Assembly: GCA_031279825.1 (NCBI GenBank)
Contig: JAITHT010000030.1
Coordinates: 1 to 34,428, forward strand
Length of the DNA stretch: 34,428 bases
Direction: 5' to 3'
Source of the DNA: Desulfovibrio sp.
GTDB lineage: Bacteria > Desulfobacterota > Desulfovibrionia > Desulfovibrionales > Desulfovibrionaceae
Within the stretch, counting starts at the first letter, position 1. Each line of letters opens with the position of its first letter. Below, in pieces: positions 16,340 through 24,649 of the stretch. The notes beneath the pieces are model-generated. The model made no database searches and had not been told where the DNA came from. It worked only from the letters and a program-made list of their open reading frames with translations. A program made the position numbers and the translations under genes.

Positions 16340-18088
16340 TCAGCGGCCCGTAAGTCTGGCCAACTTGGCTTTATAGGCCGTTATGCCGTCGATCAGGCCC
16401 TCCGCCTGGCTTTGCAAAAATTTTTCGGAGCGCAGGTCCCGGGCGTCCTCCTCGTTGCTGGCATAGCCGCATTCGACGAGAATGGCGGGCATGCGCGCGC
16501 CCATCAGCACGTAAAAGGGGGCGGAGCGCACGCCGTTGTCCTGCGCCTTGAAGCCGGCCCGGCGCACCCTGTTCAGTATGCCGTTGTGAACGAGGAGGGC
16601 CAGCGCGCGCGATTCCTCCAACTTGGAACTGAGCACGAGATCGCTCAGAATGACCTGCAAATCGCTGATGTTTTTGACGGAAACGGCGTTTTCCCGCGCG
16701 GCCACAAGAGTGGCGTTCCGGGTTTTGGCCATGTCCAGGTAGTAGACCTCAAGGCCGCGGACGTCCGGATTGGGGTTGGCGTTGAGGTGAATGGAAATGA
16801 AGAGATCCGCCTTTTTCCGGTTGGCGATATCCGGCCTGTCCTGGAGCGTAAGGTACTTGTCGCCGGCGCGCGTATACAGAACGGTGAAGCCTTTCGCCTG
16901 CAGCAGAGCGCCCAGCCGTCTGGCCATGGCAAGGGTGAATTCCCGTTCGACAAAGCCCCCGGTCATGGCTCCGGGGTCCTTGCCGCCGTGCCCGGCGTCA
17001 ATCATGATGGTCTGCACGGTGAGGCCGAGCTGATCCATCAGGGCATTACCCTTCGGGGCGTTCTTCTCGCCGCCCCCCTGCTTCCCGCGTCGGCCGCTCC
17101 CGCCGTCGGGGGCGCTGTCCTGTTCCACCTTTGTGCCGCCCGTAATGTCCGCTTTGTCGCTGACCTCCACCCGGATGGTATGCGGCGCCTTTTTCGGCGC
17201 GCGCACGGCAAAGGCGCGCACCCCGTCGCAATCGAGCATGACGCGCGTTCCCTTACTCGACTGGGAGAGGCGGATGCGCGAAACCGGCAGGTCAGGGGGC
17301 GTTATGCTCGGCATAAGCTTCTGCGAGGGAAAGGCTCCCGGAATATCGATATAAATGCGGGCCGGCGTTGTGGTGGAGGCGTTCGGCGGGATGTATTCGT
17401 ATTCGTACCGGGCTGGGCCGTCCAGTTCCAGGGTGATGCGCCCCCGTTGCTTCTTGCCCGTCCAGAGGATGTTTTTGATGGTGAGCGACGGGGCGGGAGC
17501 GGTTTGTCCGGCAAAAGGCCGCGCCCCGCTCGGGGCGTCCTTTTTGAGTTCGGCAAGCAGTTTCGCGGCTTTCGGCGCTTCCTCCGCTTGCGGGTAACGC
17601 GTCAGCAGGGTTTCCAGCAGAGCGGCCGCCTCGGCGGGTTTTTCCAGAAACGCGCGCAACAGTTCCGCCTGCCGGTAAAGGGCTTTGGGAGCGAGAGGGG
17701 AGGCGGCATGGCGCTTCGCCGTCTCCGCGTAAAGAGCGACGGCCTCGCGGCGATCGGAGGGGAGAAAGGAGCGGAGGCTGAGTTCCTCCCGGGCACGGGC
17801 GGCATAGTAGGCTCCCTTGGCCGCGTTTTCGCCGCTGCCCGTGCGCCGGAGGGCGATACCTCTTTCTTCCAGGTCGATCCAGAGATCCCGGCGTCCGGAA
17901 CGGCTCCTGTCCCGCTTCAGGTCGTCGAATTCCTTGATCAGCGTCTGCGCCGAAGCGCCCTGCCCCGCGGCGGGAGGCGCTGAAGAACGGACCGCCGGCG
18001 CGGCGGCTTGAAGCGGCGCGGCGGCGAACAGCAGGCCGGCCATGACGGCCGGCAACAGGATAAGGGTCTGGAAAACGCGCATGAGCAC
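16340..18088 (-). CDS. amiC: N-acetylmuramoyl-L-alanine amidase (Amidase_3)
   Basis: A 582-aa exported zinc amidase that cleaves the peptide side chain from glycan strands in the periplasm, usually during daughter-cell separation. A signal peptide covers about residues 1-28. A helical, TPR-like region follows (AVALYAETAKRHAAS, AAALLETLLTRYPQAEEAP). Next is an AMIN-type beta domain (about 190-310), then a charged glycine-rich linker. The catalytic domain runs from TIMIDAGHGGKDPG (about 360) to the end. Zinc-site residues are visible as H367, E381 and H434, and the catalytic glutamate as E549 in LVECG. The TPR-AMIN-amidase layout is longer than E. coli AmiC. Confidence 0.93.
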   Translation of the reverse strand: MLMRVFQTLILLPAVMAGLLFAAAPLQAAAPAVRSSAPPAAGQGASAQTLIKEFDDLKRDRSRSGRRDLWIDLEERGIALRRTGSGENAAKGAYYAARAREELSLRSFLPSDRREAVALYAETAKRHAASPLAPKALYRQAELLRAFLEKPAEAAALLETLLTRYPQAEEAPKAAKLLAELKKDAPSGARPFAGQTAPAPSLTIKNILWTGKKQRGRITLELDGPARYEYEYIPPNASTTTPARIYIDIPGAFPSQKLMPSITPPDLPVSRIRLSQSSKGTRVMLDCDGVRAFAVRAPKKAPHTIRVEVSDKADITGGTKVEQDSAPDGGSGRRGKQGGGEKNAPKGNALMDQLGLTVQTIMIDAGHGGKDPGAMTGGFVEREFTLAMARRLGALLQAKGFTVLYTRAGDKYLTLQDRPDIANRKKADLFISIHLNANPNPDVRGLEVYYLDMAKTRNATLVAARENAVSVKNISDLQVILSDLVLSSKLEESRALALLVHNGILNRVRRAGFKAQDNGVRSAPFYVLMGARMPAILVECGYASNEEDARDLRSEKFLQSQAEGLIDGITAYKAKLARLTGR

Positions 18089-18239
18089 CGCTTGCCGGTA
18101 AAAATGTCGCCGGGAGGGGCGATACGGGTGAAATCGCCGCCGGCCCTTTTCGTTTTCCCGAAAGGGCCGATAAGAAACACACGGGGAAAACGCGGCATGC
18201 GCCGGTACGCGGACGCGGACGCCGCGCCTTCCCGCCGGG

Positions 18240-18269
18240 AAAATAACCCCTGAAGCCGCTCTTTGTCAA
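18240..18269 (-). promoter_or_regulatory. Putative promoter of amiC
   Basis: On the minus strand, a perfect TTGACA (plus 18264-18269), an 18-nt spacer and TATTTT (plus 18240-18245), about 150 nt upstream of the amiC start. Predicted by eye. The 335-bp gap between amiC and the divergent small gene at 18424 shows no coding sequence. Confidence 0.4.
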
Positions 18270-18423
18270 AACCCGGGTTCGGTTCCGGCGTGTCAGGGTC
18301 GTATAAAGGGCCTCATCAACGTATTGTGATTGTTGACGGCGCTCCGTAAAGGGTCGCGTCAGGTTTTCCCGAGAAAGCTCCGCGCGAAAAAACGTAAGTC
18401 GCGCGCCGGATGACGAGGTTGCC

Positions 18424-18948
18424 ATGTCCTGCCGATTCGCCCGCGTTCTGGAGCGGGAACTCAAGGCCGCCGGTCTGCCCCCCTCCGTCCCTGCTTCATG
18501 CGGGGGCGCTTCTTCGGCCCGCGTCCCCGCGTTTTGCCCGGACGCCCCCGGCGCCCCCGCTTCGCCGCCCTTTCGGGACACGAGCAATTTTTCCGCCAGG
18601 GCCGTGCGCTTGTCCCGGTCGCTACGGCACTACGCCGAGGACGGCCGCCGTCCGGAACGGCGGGACCCGTCGCTGGTTACGGGCTGGAACGAAGCCGGCT
18701 ACCTGCGTGACGAGGGCGGGGGACTCGGCGGTGAAATCCGTTTTGCGACCGCCTCGGGAACAGTGGTCAGCGTAAAGGCCGAATCCTGTCCCGAGCGGGG
18801 GACGCAGGTTACGGTGCGGGCGGTCGGGAACGGCGTCGAACACGAGTTTTCTCTGGACGATTTTTCCGAATGCCGCCGGGATCGCCGGGCCGGCCCGGCG
18901 CGGGTTACGGCATACGCCCTCGCTCCCGGCAAAGGACCGGGAATGTAG
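18424..18948 (+). CDS. Hypothetical protein
   Basis: A 174-aa frame that I do not recognise. ACGAGG lies 5 nt before the ATG. The first 60 residues are alanine/proline/serine-rich with no signal peptide. The second half (GGEIRFATASGTVVSVKAESCPERGTQVTVRAVGNGVEHEFSLDDFSE) alternates strand-like segments and looks like a real small beta domain. The tail is basic. It is divergent from amiC and alone on its strand until 19354. GC is very high, so a chance open frame is possible; competing frames on both strands look less protein-like. Confidence 0.5.
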   Translation: MSCRFARVLERELKAAGLPPSVPASCGGASSARVPAFCPDAPGAPASPPFRDTSNFSARAVRLSRSLRHYAEDGRRPERRDPSLVTGWNEAGYLRDEGGGLGGEIRFATASGTVVSVKAESCPERGTQVTVRAVGNGVEHEFSLDDFSECRRDRRAGPARVTAYALAPGKGPGM

Positions 18949-18989
18949 CATGGAGGGAGAGCCATGCGTCTTGCGCCCGGATTCGCGCG

Positions 18990-19295
18990 CTAGCCGTTCG
19001 TCCTCTCTATCTTGCGCAGGTGCAGGGAGGGCAGGCCTCGTTTGGCGGCGGCATCAATCAGTTTGCGGTTTAACGCCTCAGGCAGCGCGGCGGAAAGGGA
19101 CAGTTCCGCGCGGTAGAAACCGGGAAGATTGTCGTCGTCGGAGGCGTCACAGGGCGGTTGCGGTCCCGCGATGACGCGAAGACGAAAGTCCGGAACGGGT
19201 CCGGCATGGGCCGCCAGCAATTCGTCCACGGCGTTTTCAATGGATTCGACGGCGAGCAGGGCCTCTTTGTAGCATATATTGCCTGCCGGAAGCAA
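18990..19295 (-). CDS. Small hypothetical protein
   Basis: A 101-aa frame opening with TTG at 19295; a GTG start within NAVDELL is an alternative. The sequence looks protein-like: an amphipathic helix (EALLAVESIENAVDELLAAH), a strand-like FRLRVIAGP, an acidic loop (DASDDDN) and a second helix (PEALNRKLIDAAAKRG). I recognise no family. There is no good ribosome binding site before the TTG. It lies divergent to the GNAT-like gene and tail-to-tail with the hypothetical gene at 18424. Confidence 0.5.
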   Translation of the reverse strand: MLPAGNICYKEALLAVESIENAVDELLAAHAGPVPDFRLRVIAGPQPPCDASDDDNLPGFYRAELSLSAALPEALNRKLIDAAAKRGLPSLHLRKIERTNG

Positions 19296-19353
19296 TGTGA
19301 TTCGTCGCGCAATCCCGGTAACTGGCGGTCGCCGCGCCGCCGCAGGACAGCCG

Positions 19354-20475
19354 ATGAGCGTTTCCCCTTACCAGTGTCGTTTCGGCTCGTACAGCCTGGC
19401 CGCTTCGCAGGATCGCGAAGCCGTGTCCGCGTTATTGCGGGTATCGCCCGATCAGGGCGACATGCGGCTGGCGCTTCAGCCGGGGTCCGATTTCTTCACC
19501 GACCGGGACCTTTTGGGCAGGCGCGCCGTGATCCTGGGACGCAGCCCGCATGGTTCGCCGATTTTTCTTTGCGAGATGAGAGAGTATCCGGTCTACCTGG
19601 CGGGCAAGGCGGGCAAGGCCGTATATTTCGGCCTGCTGCGGGCGGGCGGGCCGTATCGCCGCCAACTCGGGGTGCTGGAACACGGGTTTCTCGCCCTGCG
19701 CTATTTCGCCCGCCGACTGGAATTCGCCGACGAGTTTTTTACCGCCGTCCCCCACGACAATACCCTGCTTAAGGCCGTTGCGGAGGCGCGTCTGTCGAGG
19801 CTTCCGCAGCATATCATGCTGGGCGACGTGCAGAGCCTGTTCCTGCCCGCGCAAAGCGGCCTTGCCGAAGAGGAGCTTCCGGCGGGTTATTCCGTTGATC
19901 CCGCCACTGCCGACGACGCGAAGGAACTGGAAGGGCTGCTGGCCGCCTCAGGGTCAAGCTGGAGCTACGCTCCGGCGCCCTCCGCCGATGACTTCGCGTT
20001 CCTGTTGGCCGGCAACTCCTTTTTTTCCCGCACAATGCTGGCGCTGCGGCATGGAGGATTGATTGTCGGCTGCGCGGGCGTATGGGATCAGCGCGCCCAG
20101 AGGCAGGTGCTGGTTGAGGGCTACAGCCTGGGCACAAACCTGCTGCGCTTCGTACGCGGCCTGACGGCGCGCGACCTGCCCGCGCTGCCCGCGCCGGGCG
20201 GCAGTCTCGAACTGATAGGGCTGCCCTTTTTCAGCATTCGCCATAGCCACATCGCAGCGGGAAGGGCGCTGCTGGACAGGGCCGTACGGCACGCCGGGAC
20301 CTTGGGCGGACAGACCTGCGCCCTGTGCCTGTCCATGCAGAATCCCCTGCGCCGCAAGCTGGGACTCGAAGGCGTGCCCCGCTATATCAGAATATACCGG
20401 GTGCTTTTTCCCGGCGCGGGCACGGCCGTGGAAGGCAAATTTTTCGCCCCGCAGCCGGATTTCTCCCTGCTGTGA
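19354..20475 (+). CDS. Two-lobed GNAT-like acyltransferase-fold protein
   Basis: A 373-aa protein with two regions that resemble GNAT folds. The first (about 20-165) has VYFGLLRAGGPYRRQLGVLEHGFLALRYFARR, like the acetyl-CoA pyrophosphate-loop region, then FFTAVPHDNTLLKAVAEARL. The second (about 185-360) has MLALRHGGLIVGCAGVWDQ, then LELIGLPFFSIRHSHIAAGRALLDRAVRHA and QNPLRRKLGLEG. Tandem-GNAT proteins transfer acyl groups from acyl-CoA; the substrate here cannot be told. The ATG at 19354 has AGGACAG upstream. No signal peptide or membrane segment is seen. Confidence 0.7.
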   Translation: MSVSPYQCRFGSYSLAASQDREAVSALLRVSPDQGDMRLALQPGSDFFTDRDLLGRRAVILGRSPHGSPIFLCEMREYPVYLAGKAGKAVYFGLLRAGGPYRRQLGVLEHGFLALRYFARRLEFADEFFTAVPHDNTLLKAVAEARLSRLPQHIMLGDVQSLFLPAQSGLAEEELPAGYSVDPATADDAKELEGLLAASGSSWSYAPAPSADDFAFLLAGNSFFSRTMLALRHGGLIVGCAGVWDQRAQRQVLVEGYSLGTNLLRFVRGLTARDLPALPAPGGSLELIGLPFFSIRHSHIAAGRALLDRAVRHAGTLGGQTCALCLSMQNPLRRKLGLEGVPRYIRIYRVLFPGAGTAVEGKFFAPQPDFSLL

Positions 20476-20501
20476 CCGGCCTCCGTCAAGAGGGGCGACG
20501 C

Positions 20502-20590
20502 CATAACGGCGTCAAAAAAGAGATTAGCCGTAAGAAGGGGATCCGGGGGAATTATTCCCCCCGGCGGGGTTCGGGGCGGAGCCCCGAAAA
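20502..20590. terminator. Hairpin cluster between convergent genes
   Basis: In the 165-bp gap between the ends of the GNAT-like gene and mltG there are three inverted repeats. They are GACGCC/GGCGTC near 20505-20520, CCGGGGGAAT/ATTCCCCCCGG (20543-20564) and TCGGGGC/GCCCCGA (20571-20587). T-runs do not directly follow a stem on either strand, so intrinsic termination is uncertain; they may be REP-like elements. Confidence 0.45.
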
Positions 20591-20640
20591 ATCACAAAAG
20601 AGCGCGGGGGCATGAGAGAAGGCGCCTTTCGCGCGCCGCC

Positions 20641-21765
20641 TTACAGGCCGTCCCCTTTTTCCTTTCTGTAGGCGTCAACGTCCCTGTTGTGCTCCGTAAG
20701 CGTTTTGTTGAAGTTGTGGCCGCCCCCTTCTCCCTTGGCCACGAAGTAGAAAAAATCATGCCGTTCCGGCATGGCCGCCGCCTTGAGGGCATCCATGCCG
20801 GGGGAGCAGATGGGACCGGGCGGAAGTCCGCCGTGCCGGTAGGTATTGTAGGGGTTTGAGGCGTCGTTGAGCTGCGATTTGAGAATGCTGCCGGTAAAGC
20901 GTTCGCCCAGGCCGTAAATAATGGTCGGGTCGCACTGGAGGAGCATATTGACGCGCAGGCGGTTGGCATAGACGCCGGCCACGCGGGCGCGCTCTTCCGG
21001 AAGCGATGTTTCCTTTTCCACCAGGGAGGCAAGGATCAGCAGACGCCGCAATGCCTCCGGGTCGCACTCCTCCGGGCTCGCGAGGACGGCGGATCGCGCG
21101 TCCCGCGCCGGGGCGCCGGGAGAATGCGCTGCGGAGTGGCGAGAGGGAAGCCGCTCCCAGAGGGGCCGGGTTTTCGCCCAGAACATCTTCACCATGGCGG
21201 AGGCCACTTCGCGCGCCTGGGCCTTGTCCGCCTTGTCCTCCTTGTTGATGGCGCGCGGCTTGCTCCGCATGTAGGTTTCCGGAAAGAGAAAACCCTCGGC
21301 GTTGGCAAAGGGAATATGGTGCTCGCGGAGAAAGACGGGATCATGAACGGTCTCCCTGAAATCCTCGTAGCGGGCGAAACCCTGGGCTTCCACCTCCCTG
21401 GCCGTTTCCCACCAGGTGAGTCCTTCCCTGACGAACAGGCGATAGAGCAGGGACTGGCCCCGGGTGATGTGCCAAAGCACCTGTTCGGGGAGCATGCCGG
21501 TGTTGATCAGGTATTCCCCCGCCTTGATTGCGCCGGTTGCCTCTTTGCCGTAAGCCAGCAGGCGGAAGCGAAAGACGTCCGAGACAACGCCGGCCTGCTT
21601 AAGGTCCCGCGCCACCTGATCAAAACGGGAACCCGGGGCGATGGTGATGAGGACGTCCCGCGCCGCGTCCGAACCGGGCGTGTGTAAAAAGCGGTAAGCC
21701 TCATAGGCGAGGCAGGCGCCGCCGAGCAGGAGTACCCAGAAGAAGAAGCTTATGAGGCGAGCCAT
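20641..21765 (-). CDS. mltG: Endolytic murein transglycosylase MltG
   Basis: A 374-aa inner-membrane lytic transglycosylase (YceG family) that cuts nascent glycan strands and ends their elongation. It has one N-terminal membrane helix (ISFFFWVLLLGGACLAY), a LysM-like segment around ITIAPGSRFDQVARDL, and the catalytic VEKETSLPEE, whose glutamate is the active-site acid. LLQCDPTIIYGLG, NTYRHGGLPPGPICSPGMDAL and a C-terminal FFYFVAKGEGGGHNFNKTLTEHN follow. A loop of about 25 residues (PSRHSAAHSPGAPARDAR) before the catalytic motif is longer than usual. The ATG at 21765 was chosen because the membrane helix starts there; the frame opens at 21873. Confidence 0.93.
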   Translation of the reverse strand: MARLISFFFWVLLLGGACLAYEAYRFLHTPGSDAARDVLITIAPGSRFDQVARDLKQAGVVSDVFRFRLLAYGKEATGAIKAGEYLINTGMLPEQVLWHITRGQSLLYRLFVREGLTWWETAREVEAQGFARYEDFRETVHDPVFLREHHIPFANAEGFLFPETYMRSKPRAINKEDKADKAQAREVASAMVKMFWAKTRPLWERLPSRHSAAHSPGAPARDARSAVLASPEECDPEALRRLLILASLVEKETSLPEERARVAGVYANRLRVNMLLQCDPTIIYGLGERFTGSILKSQLNDASNPYNTYRHGGLPPGPICSPGMDALKAAAMPERHDFFYFVAKGEGGGHNFNKTLTEHNRDVDAYRKEKGDGL

Positions 21766-21828
21766 GCCGGACTGTGTTCCTGTGGCGTTACGCTTGTAAA
21801 AGGGTTTATCCGGCGCGCGGGCGGAGCG

Positions 21829-21855
21829 CGTTTTCGCCCCGTGCGGGCGAAAACG
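21829..21855. terminator. Perfect 11-bp hairpin between cysA and mltG
   Basis: CGTTTTCGCCC pairs exactly with GGGCGAAAACG around a 5-nt loop, in the 216-bp gap between the cysA stop and the mltG start. There is no T-run next to it, so it may be a Rho-dependent site, an operator or a processing signal rather than an intrinsic terminator. Confidence 0.4.
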
Positions 21856-21981
21856 GACGGCGCCGCCCGCCATTTTCCTTCAGACGCGACTATAGCCTGA
21901 AAAGGGCGCGGGGGGAAGAGAAAAAGGATGGCCATGGGCACTTAAGGCATGTGCCGAATCGCGTTCCTTGCGCGCCGGCGC

Positions 21982-23046
21982 TCAGATGGAATAGGCGTAG
22001 TCCGAATTCATGCCCCGCAGCCCGGCGTTTTGCCGCAAGATCACCCTTTCCCCGACAAAGGCGTAAAGGCGGTAAATCATGACCCTGACGGCGTCGCCCA
22101 CCGTCAGGGGAGGATCTTCCAGCGGATAGCGGGCAGGCAGAGAGATGCCTCCCACCGCGAGCCTGACCTCCAACCAGGCTCCCCTGAAGAGTATGCCTTC
22201 GACCACCGCCTCTTCCAGGCAGTTCGGGTATTGCCCCACCTCGCCCGGGGGCAGTATTCTGATGAACTCCGGGCGCACGGCCCCGGGCGCGGCCTCGCCC
22301 TCAAAACCCTTCAGCGCGGTCACATCGTCCAGGGGGGTGGAATCGCCGATAAAGCCGGCCACAAAGGGCGTCGCCGGGTCTTTGTAGAGTTCGGCAGGCC
22401 GTCCCAATTGCTCGACGACGCCCTGATTGGTGACGATGATGGTATCGGCCGCCTCCACGGCCTCGTCTTGATCGTGGGTGACAAAGATGCTGGTTACGCC
22501 GAGTCTGCCCACCATTTCCCGCAGCCAGAGGCGCAGCTCGCGGCGGACCTTGGCGTCCACGGCGGCAAAAGGCTCGTCCAGGAGCAGCAGACTGGGATTG
22601 GGGGCGAGAGCGCGGGCAAAGGCCACGCGCTGCTTCTGCCCGCCGGAAAGCTGGGCGGGATAGCGCCGCTCGAAACCCTCCAGCCCGATGAGGGCCAGAA
22701 GTTCGCTCACCCGATCGCGCACGGCGGCGCGGGGGATTTTTCTGACCTCCAGCCCGAAGGCGATGTTGTCGAACACGGTCATGTAGCGGAACAGGGCATA
22801 GTTCTGAAACACGAAGCCTATGCCCCTGCGGCTTGGCGGCATATCGTTCACCCTGAGCCCGTCGATGAGGATGTCGCCGTAATCCGGATTCTGCAGCCCG
22901 GCGATCATGCGCAAAATAGTGGTCTTGCCGCTGCCGCTCGGACCCAGCAGGGCCGCCAGCGCCCCCTTGTCCACGCCGAAACTCACATCCCGCGCGGCGC
23001 GCACCGCATCAAAACTTTTGTGAATATGCCGCAATTCAACGTACAT
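21982..23046 (-). CDS. cysA: Sulfate/thiosulfate ABC transporter ATPase CysA
   Basis: A 354-aa ABC ATPase that powers sulfate/thiosulfate import from the cytoplasmic face. It has Walker A GPSGSGKT at 35-42, the Q-loop in FVFQNYALF, signature LSGGQKQR at 133-140, and Walker B LLLLDEP at 153-159. The H-loop is in FVTHDQDEAVEAAD, and a C-terminal TOBE-like region follows. PAELYKDPATPFVAGFIGD is typical of CysA. The ATG at 23046 overlaps the end of cysW by 11 bp; the frame is open upstream within cysW. The permease partner CysT and the sulfate-binding protein are not encoded in the window. Confidence 0.92.
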   Translation of the reverse strand: MYVELRHIHKSFDAVRAARDVSFGVDKGALAALLGPSGSGKTTILRMIAGLQNPDYGDILIDGLRVNDMPPSRRGIGFVFQNYALFRYMTVFDNIAFGLEVRKIPRAAVRDRVSELLALIGLEGFERRYPAQLSGGQKQRVAFARALAPNPSLLLLDEPFAAVDAKVRRELRLWLREMVGRLGVTSIFVTHDQDEAVEAADTIIVTNQGVVEQLGRPAELYKDPATPFVAGFIGDSTPLDDVTALKGFEGEAAPGAVRPEFIRILPPGEVGQYPNCLEEAVVEGILFRGAWLEVRLAVGGISLPARYPLEDPPLTVGDAVRVMIYRLYAFVGERVILRQNAGLRGMNSDYAYSI

Positions 23047-23971
23047 GGCCGGAGTCCTCTCCGCCCGCCCGACGGGATCGCCACTCCACAGCGACACGCG
23101 CCGCCAGGATGAACAGAGCGGCTGTGGCGAGTAACGAGGCCACGGCGAAGGCGGCGGTAAATTTATATTCGTTGTAGAGAATTTCAACGTGCAGGGGCAG
23201 GGTATTGGTCTTGCCGCGCAAGCGGCCCGATACCACGGACACGGCCCCGAATTCGCCGAGGGCCCTGGCCGAACAGAGTATCACGCCGTATATCAGGGCC
23301 CAGCGGATATGCGGCAAGGTCACGCGGCGAAAAATAGTCAAAAATCCCGCCCCCATGAGAGCGGCGGCCTGCTCCTCGTCCGTGCCCCTGGCCTCCAGGG
23401 TCGGGATAAGCTCGCGGGCCACAAAGGGCATGGTGACGAAAATGGTGGCCAGTATAATGCCCGGCGTATCGAAAACAATGCTGATCCCGAATGCGTCAAG
23501 CCAGGGATGCAGCCAGCTCATGCGCCCGAAGGTCAGGATGAAAATAAGCCCGGCTATCACCGGCGAGACGGAAAAGGGAATATCAATGACCGTGATGAGC
23601 AGGCTCTTGCCTTTGAACGCATACCGGGTAACGGCCCAGGCCGCCGTCAGGCCGAACAGCGTGTTGACGGCTATGGCCAGGGAGGCGGCCTTGAGGGTCA
23701 GAACAAGGGCGCGCAGAGCATACTCATCGGACACGGCGTCGAGATAGACGGAAACGCCGGCGCTGAACGCCTCCACCAGCACCACGGCCAGGGGGGCAAT
23801 GAGCATGATCAGGATAAAGGCGAGGCTTACGGCTATAAGCGGCCCGTTTACCCACGGATTGCCGCGAGCGCCGCGTTCCCGGCGCGGTGCCGCCTCTCCC
23901 GGCCGAAAGGGAAGGCTCCGGCCGCATTCTTCGTCAGAACTTCCTTTGTGGTCTGAGACCCCGGCCTTCAT
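23036..23971 (-). CDS. cysW: Sulfate ABC transporter permease CysW, start unclear
   Basis: A membrane permease with about six helices. The CysW signature regions are plain: IDIPFSVSPVIAGLIFIL, GIILATIFVTMPFVARELIP, and ARALGEFGAVSVVSG followed by TLPLHVEILYNEY. The core from NPWVNGPLIAVSLAF onward is intact. The N-terminus is a problem. The only nearby in-frame ATG is at 23971, inside repeat copy C, which gives 311 aa beginning MKAGVSDHKGSS. No in-frame start lies between the repeat and the first helix. A better-placed ATG at 23927, 13 nt after the repeat's AAAGGAAG, is out of frame by one base, so a recent frameshift is possible. cysT would normally lie upstream but is missing. Confidence 0.75.
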   Translation of the reverse strand: MKAGVSDHKGSSDEECGRSLPFRPGEAAPRRERGARGNPWVNGPLIAVSLAFILIMLIAPLAVVLVEAFSAGVSVYLDAVSDEYALRALVLTLKAASLAIAVNTLFGLTAAWAVTRYAFKGKSLLITVIDIPFSVSPVIAGLIFILTFGRMSWLHPWLDAFGISIVFDTPGIILATIFVTMPFVARELIPTLEARGTDEEQAAALMGAGFLTIFRRVTLPHIRWALIYGVILCSARALGEFGAVSVVSGRLRGKTNTLPLHVEILYNEYKFTAAFAVASLLATAALFILAARVAVEWRSRRAGGEDSGHVR

Positions 23972-24096
23972 GCCGGATATAGCCCCGACCCCGCCCTGAT
24001 GGGGGGGGCTTTCCGGGGAGGAAGCTTGGGAGGGGTTGGGACCCATCCCAAGCGCGAGACGCGAAGCCATGAAGGGCTTCGCTGCCTCATTTGGAT
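23931..24096 (-). repeat. Hairpin-rich interspersed repeat, copy C, at the cysW start
   Basis: Minus-strand copy, closely matching copy A, including the left end ATCCAAATGAGG and the tail CAGACCACAAAGGAAGTTCTGA. Stems are slightly degraded (AGCGAAGCC/GGCTTCGC, GCTTGGGATGGG/CCCCTCCCAAGC). It lies at the junction between cysW and the divergent ridA, and overlaps the 5' end of the cysW reading frame. Confidence 0.85.
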
Positions 24097-24261
24097 AAAA
24101 TTCATAATCTGCACGCATATTTTTCGTATATGACTGATTTTGGAGAAGAACGCAACCGGGCAGATTTTGCGGGGCGGGCGAGGCCTCTTGGATATTAATT
24201 TGCATGAAAATTCTTTATATTGTTTTTGTCAATACCACACTATCAATATAAGGAGAATCCC

Positions 24262-24633
24262 ATGAGCATCATAGCCACTCCCAAGGCTCCGGCGGCGATC
24301 GGCCCATATTCCCAGGGAATTGTTGCCGGTTCTTTAATTTTTGTTTCCGGGCAACTCCCGTTGCATCCTGTCAGCGGGGCCATGTCTGCCGACCCGGCTT
24401 CCCAGGCCAGGCAATCCATGGAAAATGTGAAAGCCGTGCTTGAAGGAGCCGGTTCCGGCTTGGACAAGGTTGTGAAAGTGACGATTTTTCTGCGGGATTT
24501 GGAGCATTTCGCCGTTGTTAACGAAGTTTACGCCGGTTTTTTCCCCGGCTCTTTCCCCGCGCGCAGTTGCGTACAGGCGGCTCGTCTTCCCAAGGACGCC
24601 CTGCTGGAAATTGAAGCCATCGCCGCTATATAA
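24262..24633 (+). CDS. ridA: RidA-family enamine/imine deaminase
   Basis: A 123-aa RidA (YjgF) family protein that hydrolyses reactive 2-aminoacrylate-type enamines formed by PLP enzymes. It contains APAAIGPYSQGI, the conserved GQLPLHPVSG segment, NVKAVLEGAGSGLDKVVKVTIFL and the C-terminal signature PARSCVQAARLPKDALLEIEAIA. The arginine in PARS and the terminal glutamate match the active site. AAGGAG lies 6 nt before the ATG at 24262. The upstream region (24097-24240) is AT-rich and a likely promoter, but no clear hexamer pair was found. It is the first gene of the ridA-mqnD-paaK-ACT series. Confidence 0.94.
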   Translation: MSIIATPKAPAAIGPYSQGIVAGSLIFVSGQLPLHPVSGAMSADPASQARQSMENVKAVLEGAGSGLDKVVKVTIFLRDLEHFAVVNEVYAGFFPGSFPARSCVQAARLPKDALLEIEAIAAI

Positions 24634-24649
24634 GAAAGCGGAGAATGCC

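Noticed and set aside
15545-17983. An 812-aa open frame on the plus strand
   Set aside because: It lies antisense to skp and amiC, which have clear family motifs. Its arginine/glycine/histidine-rich sequence is typical of a shadow frame in GC-rich DNA.
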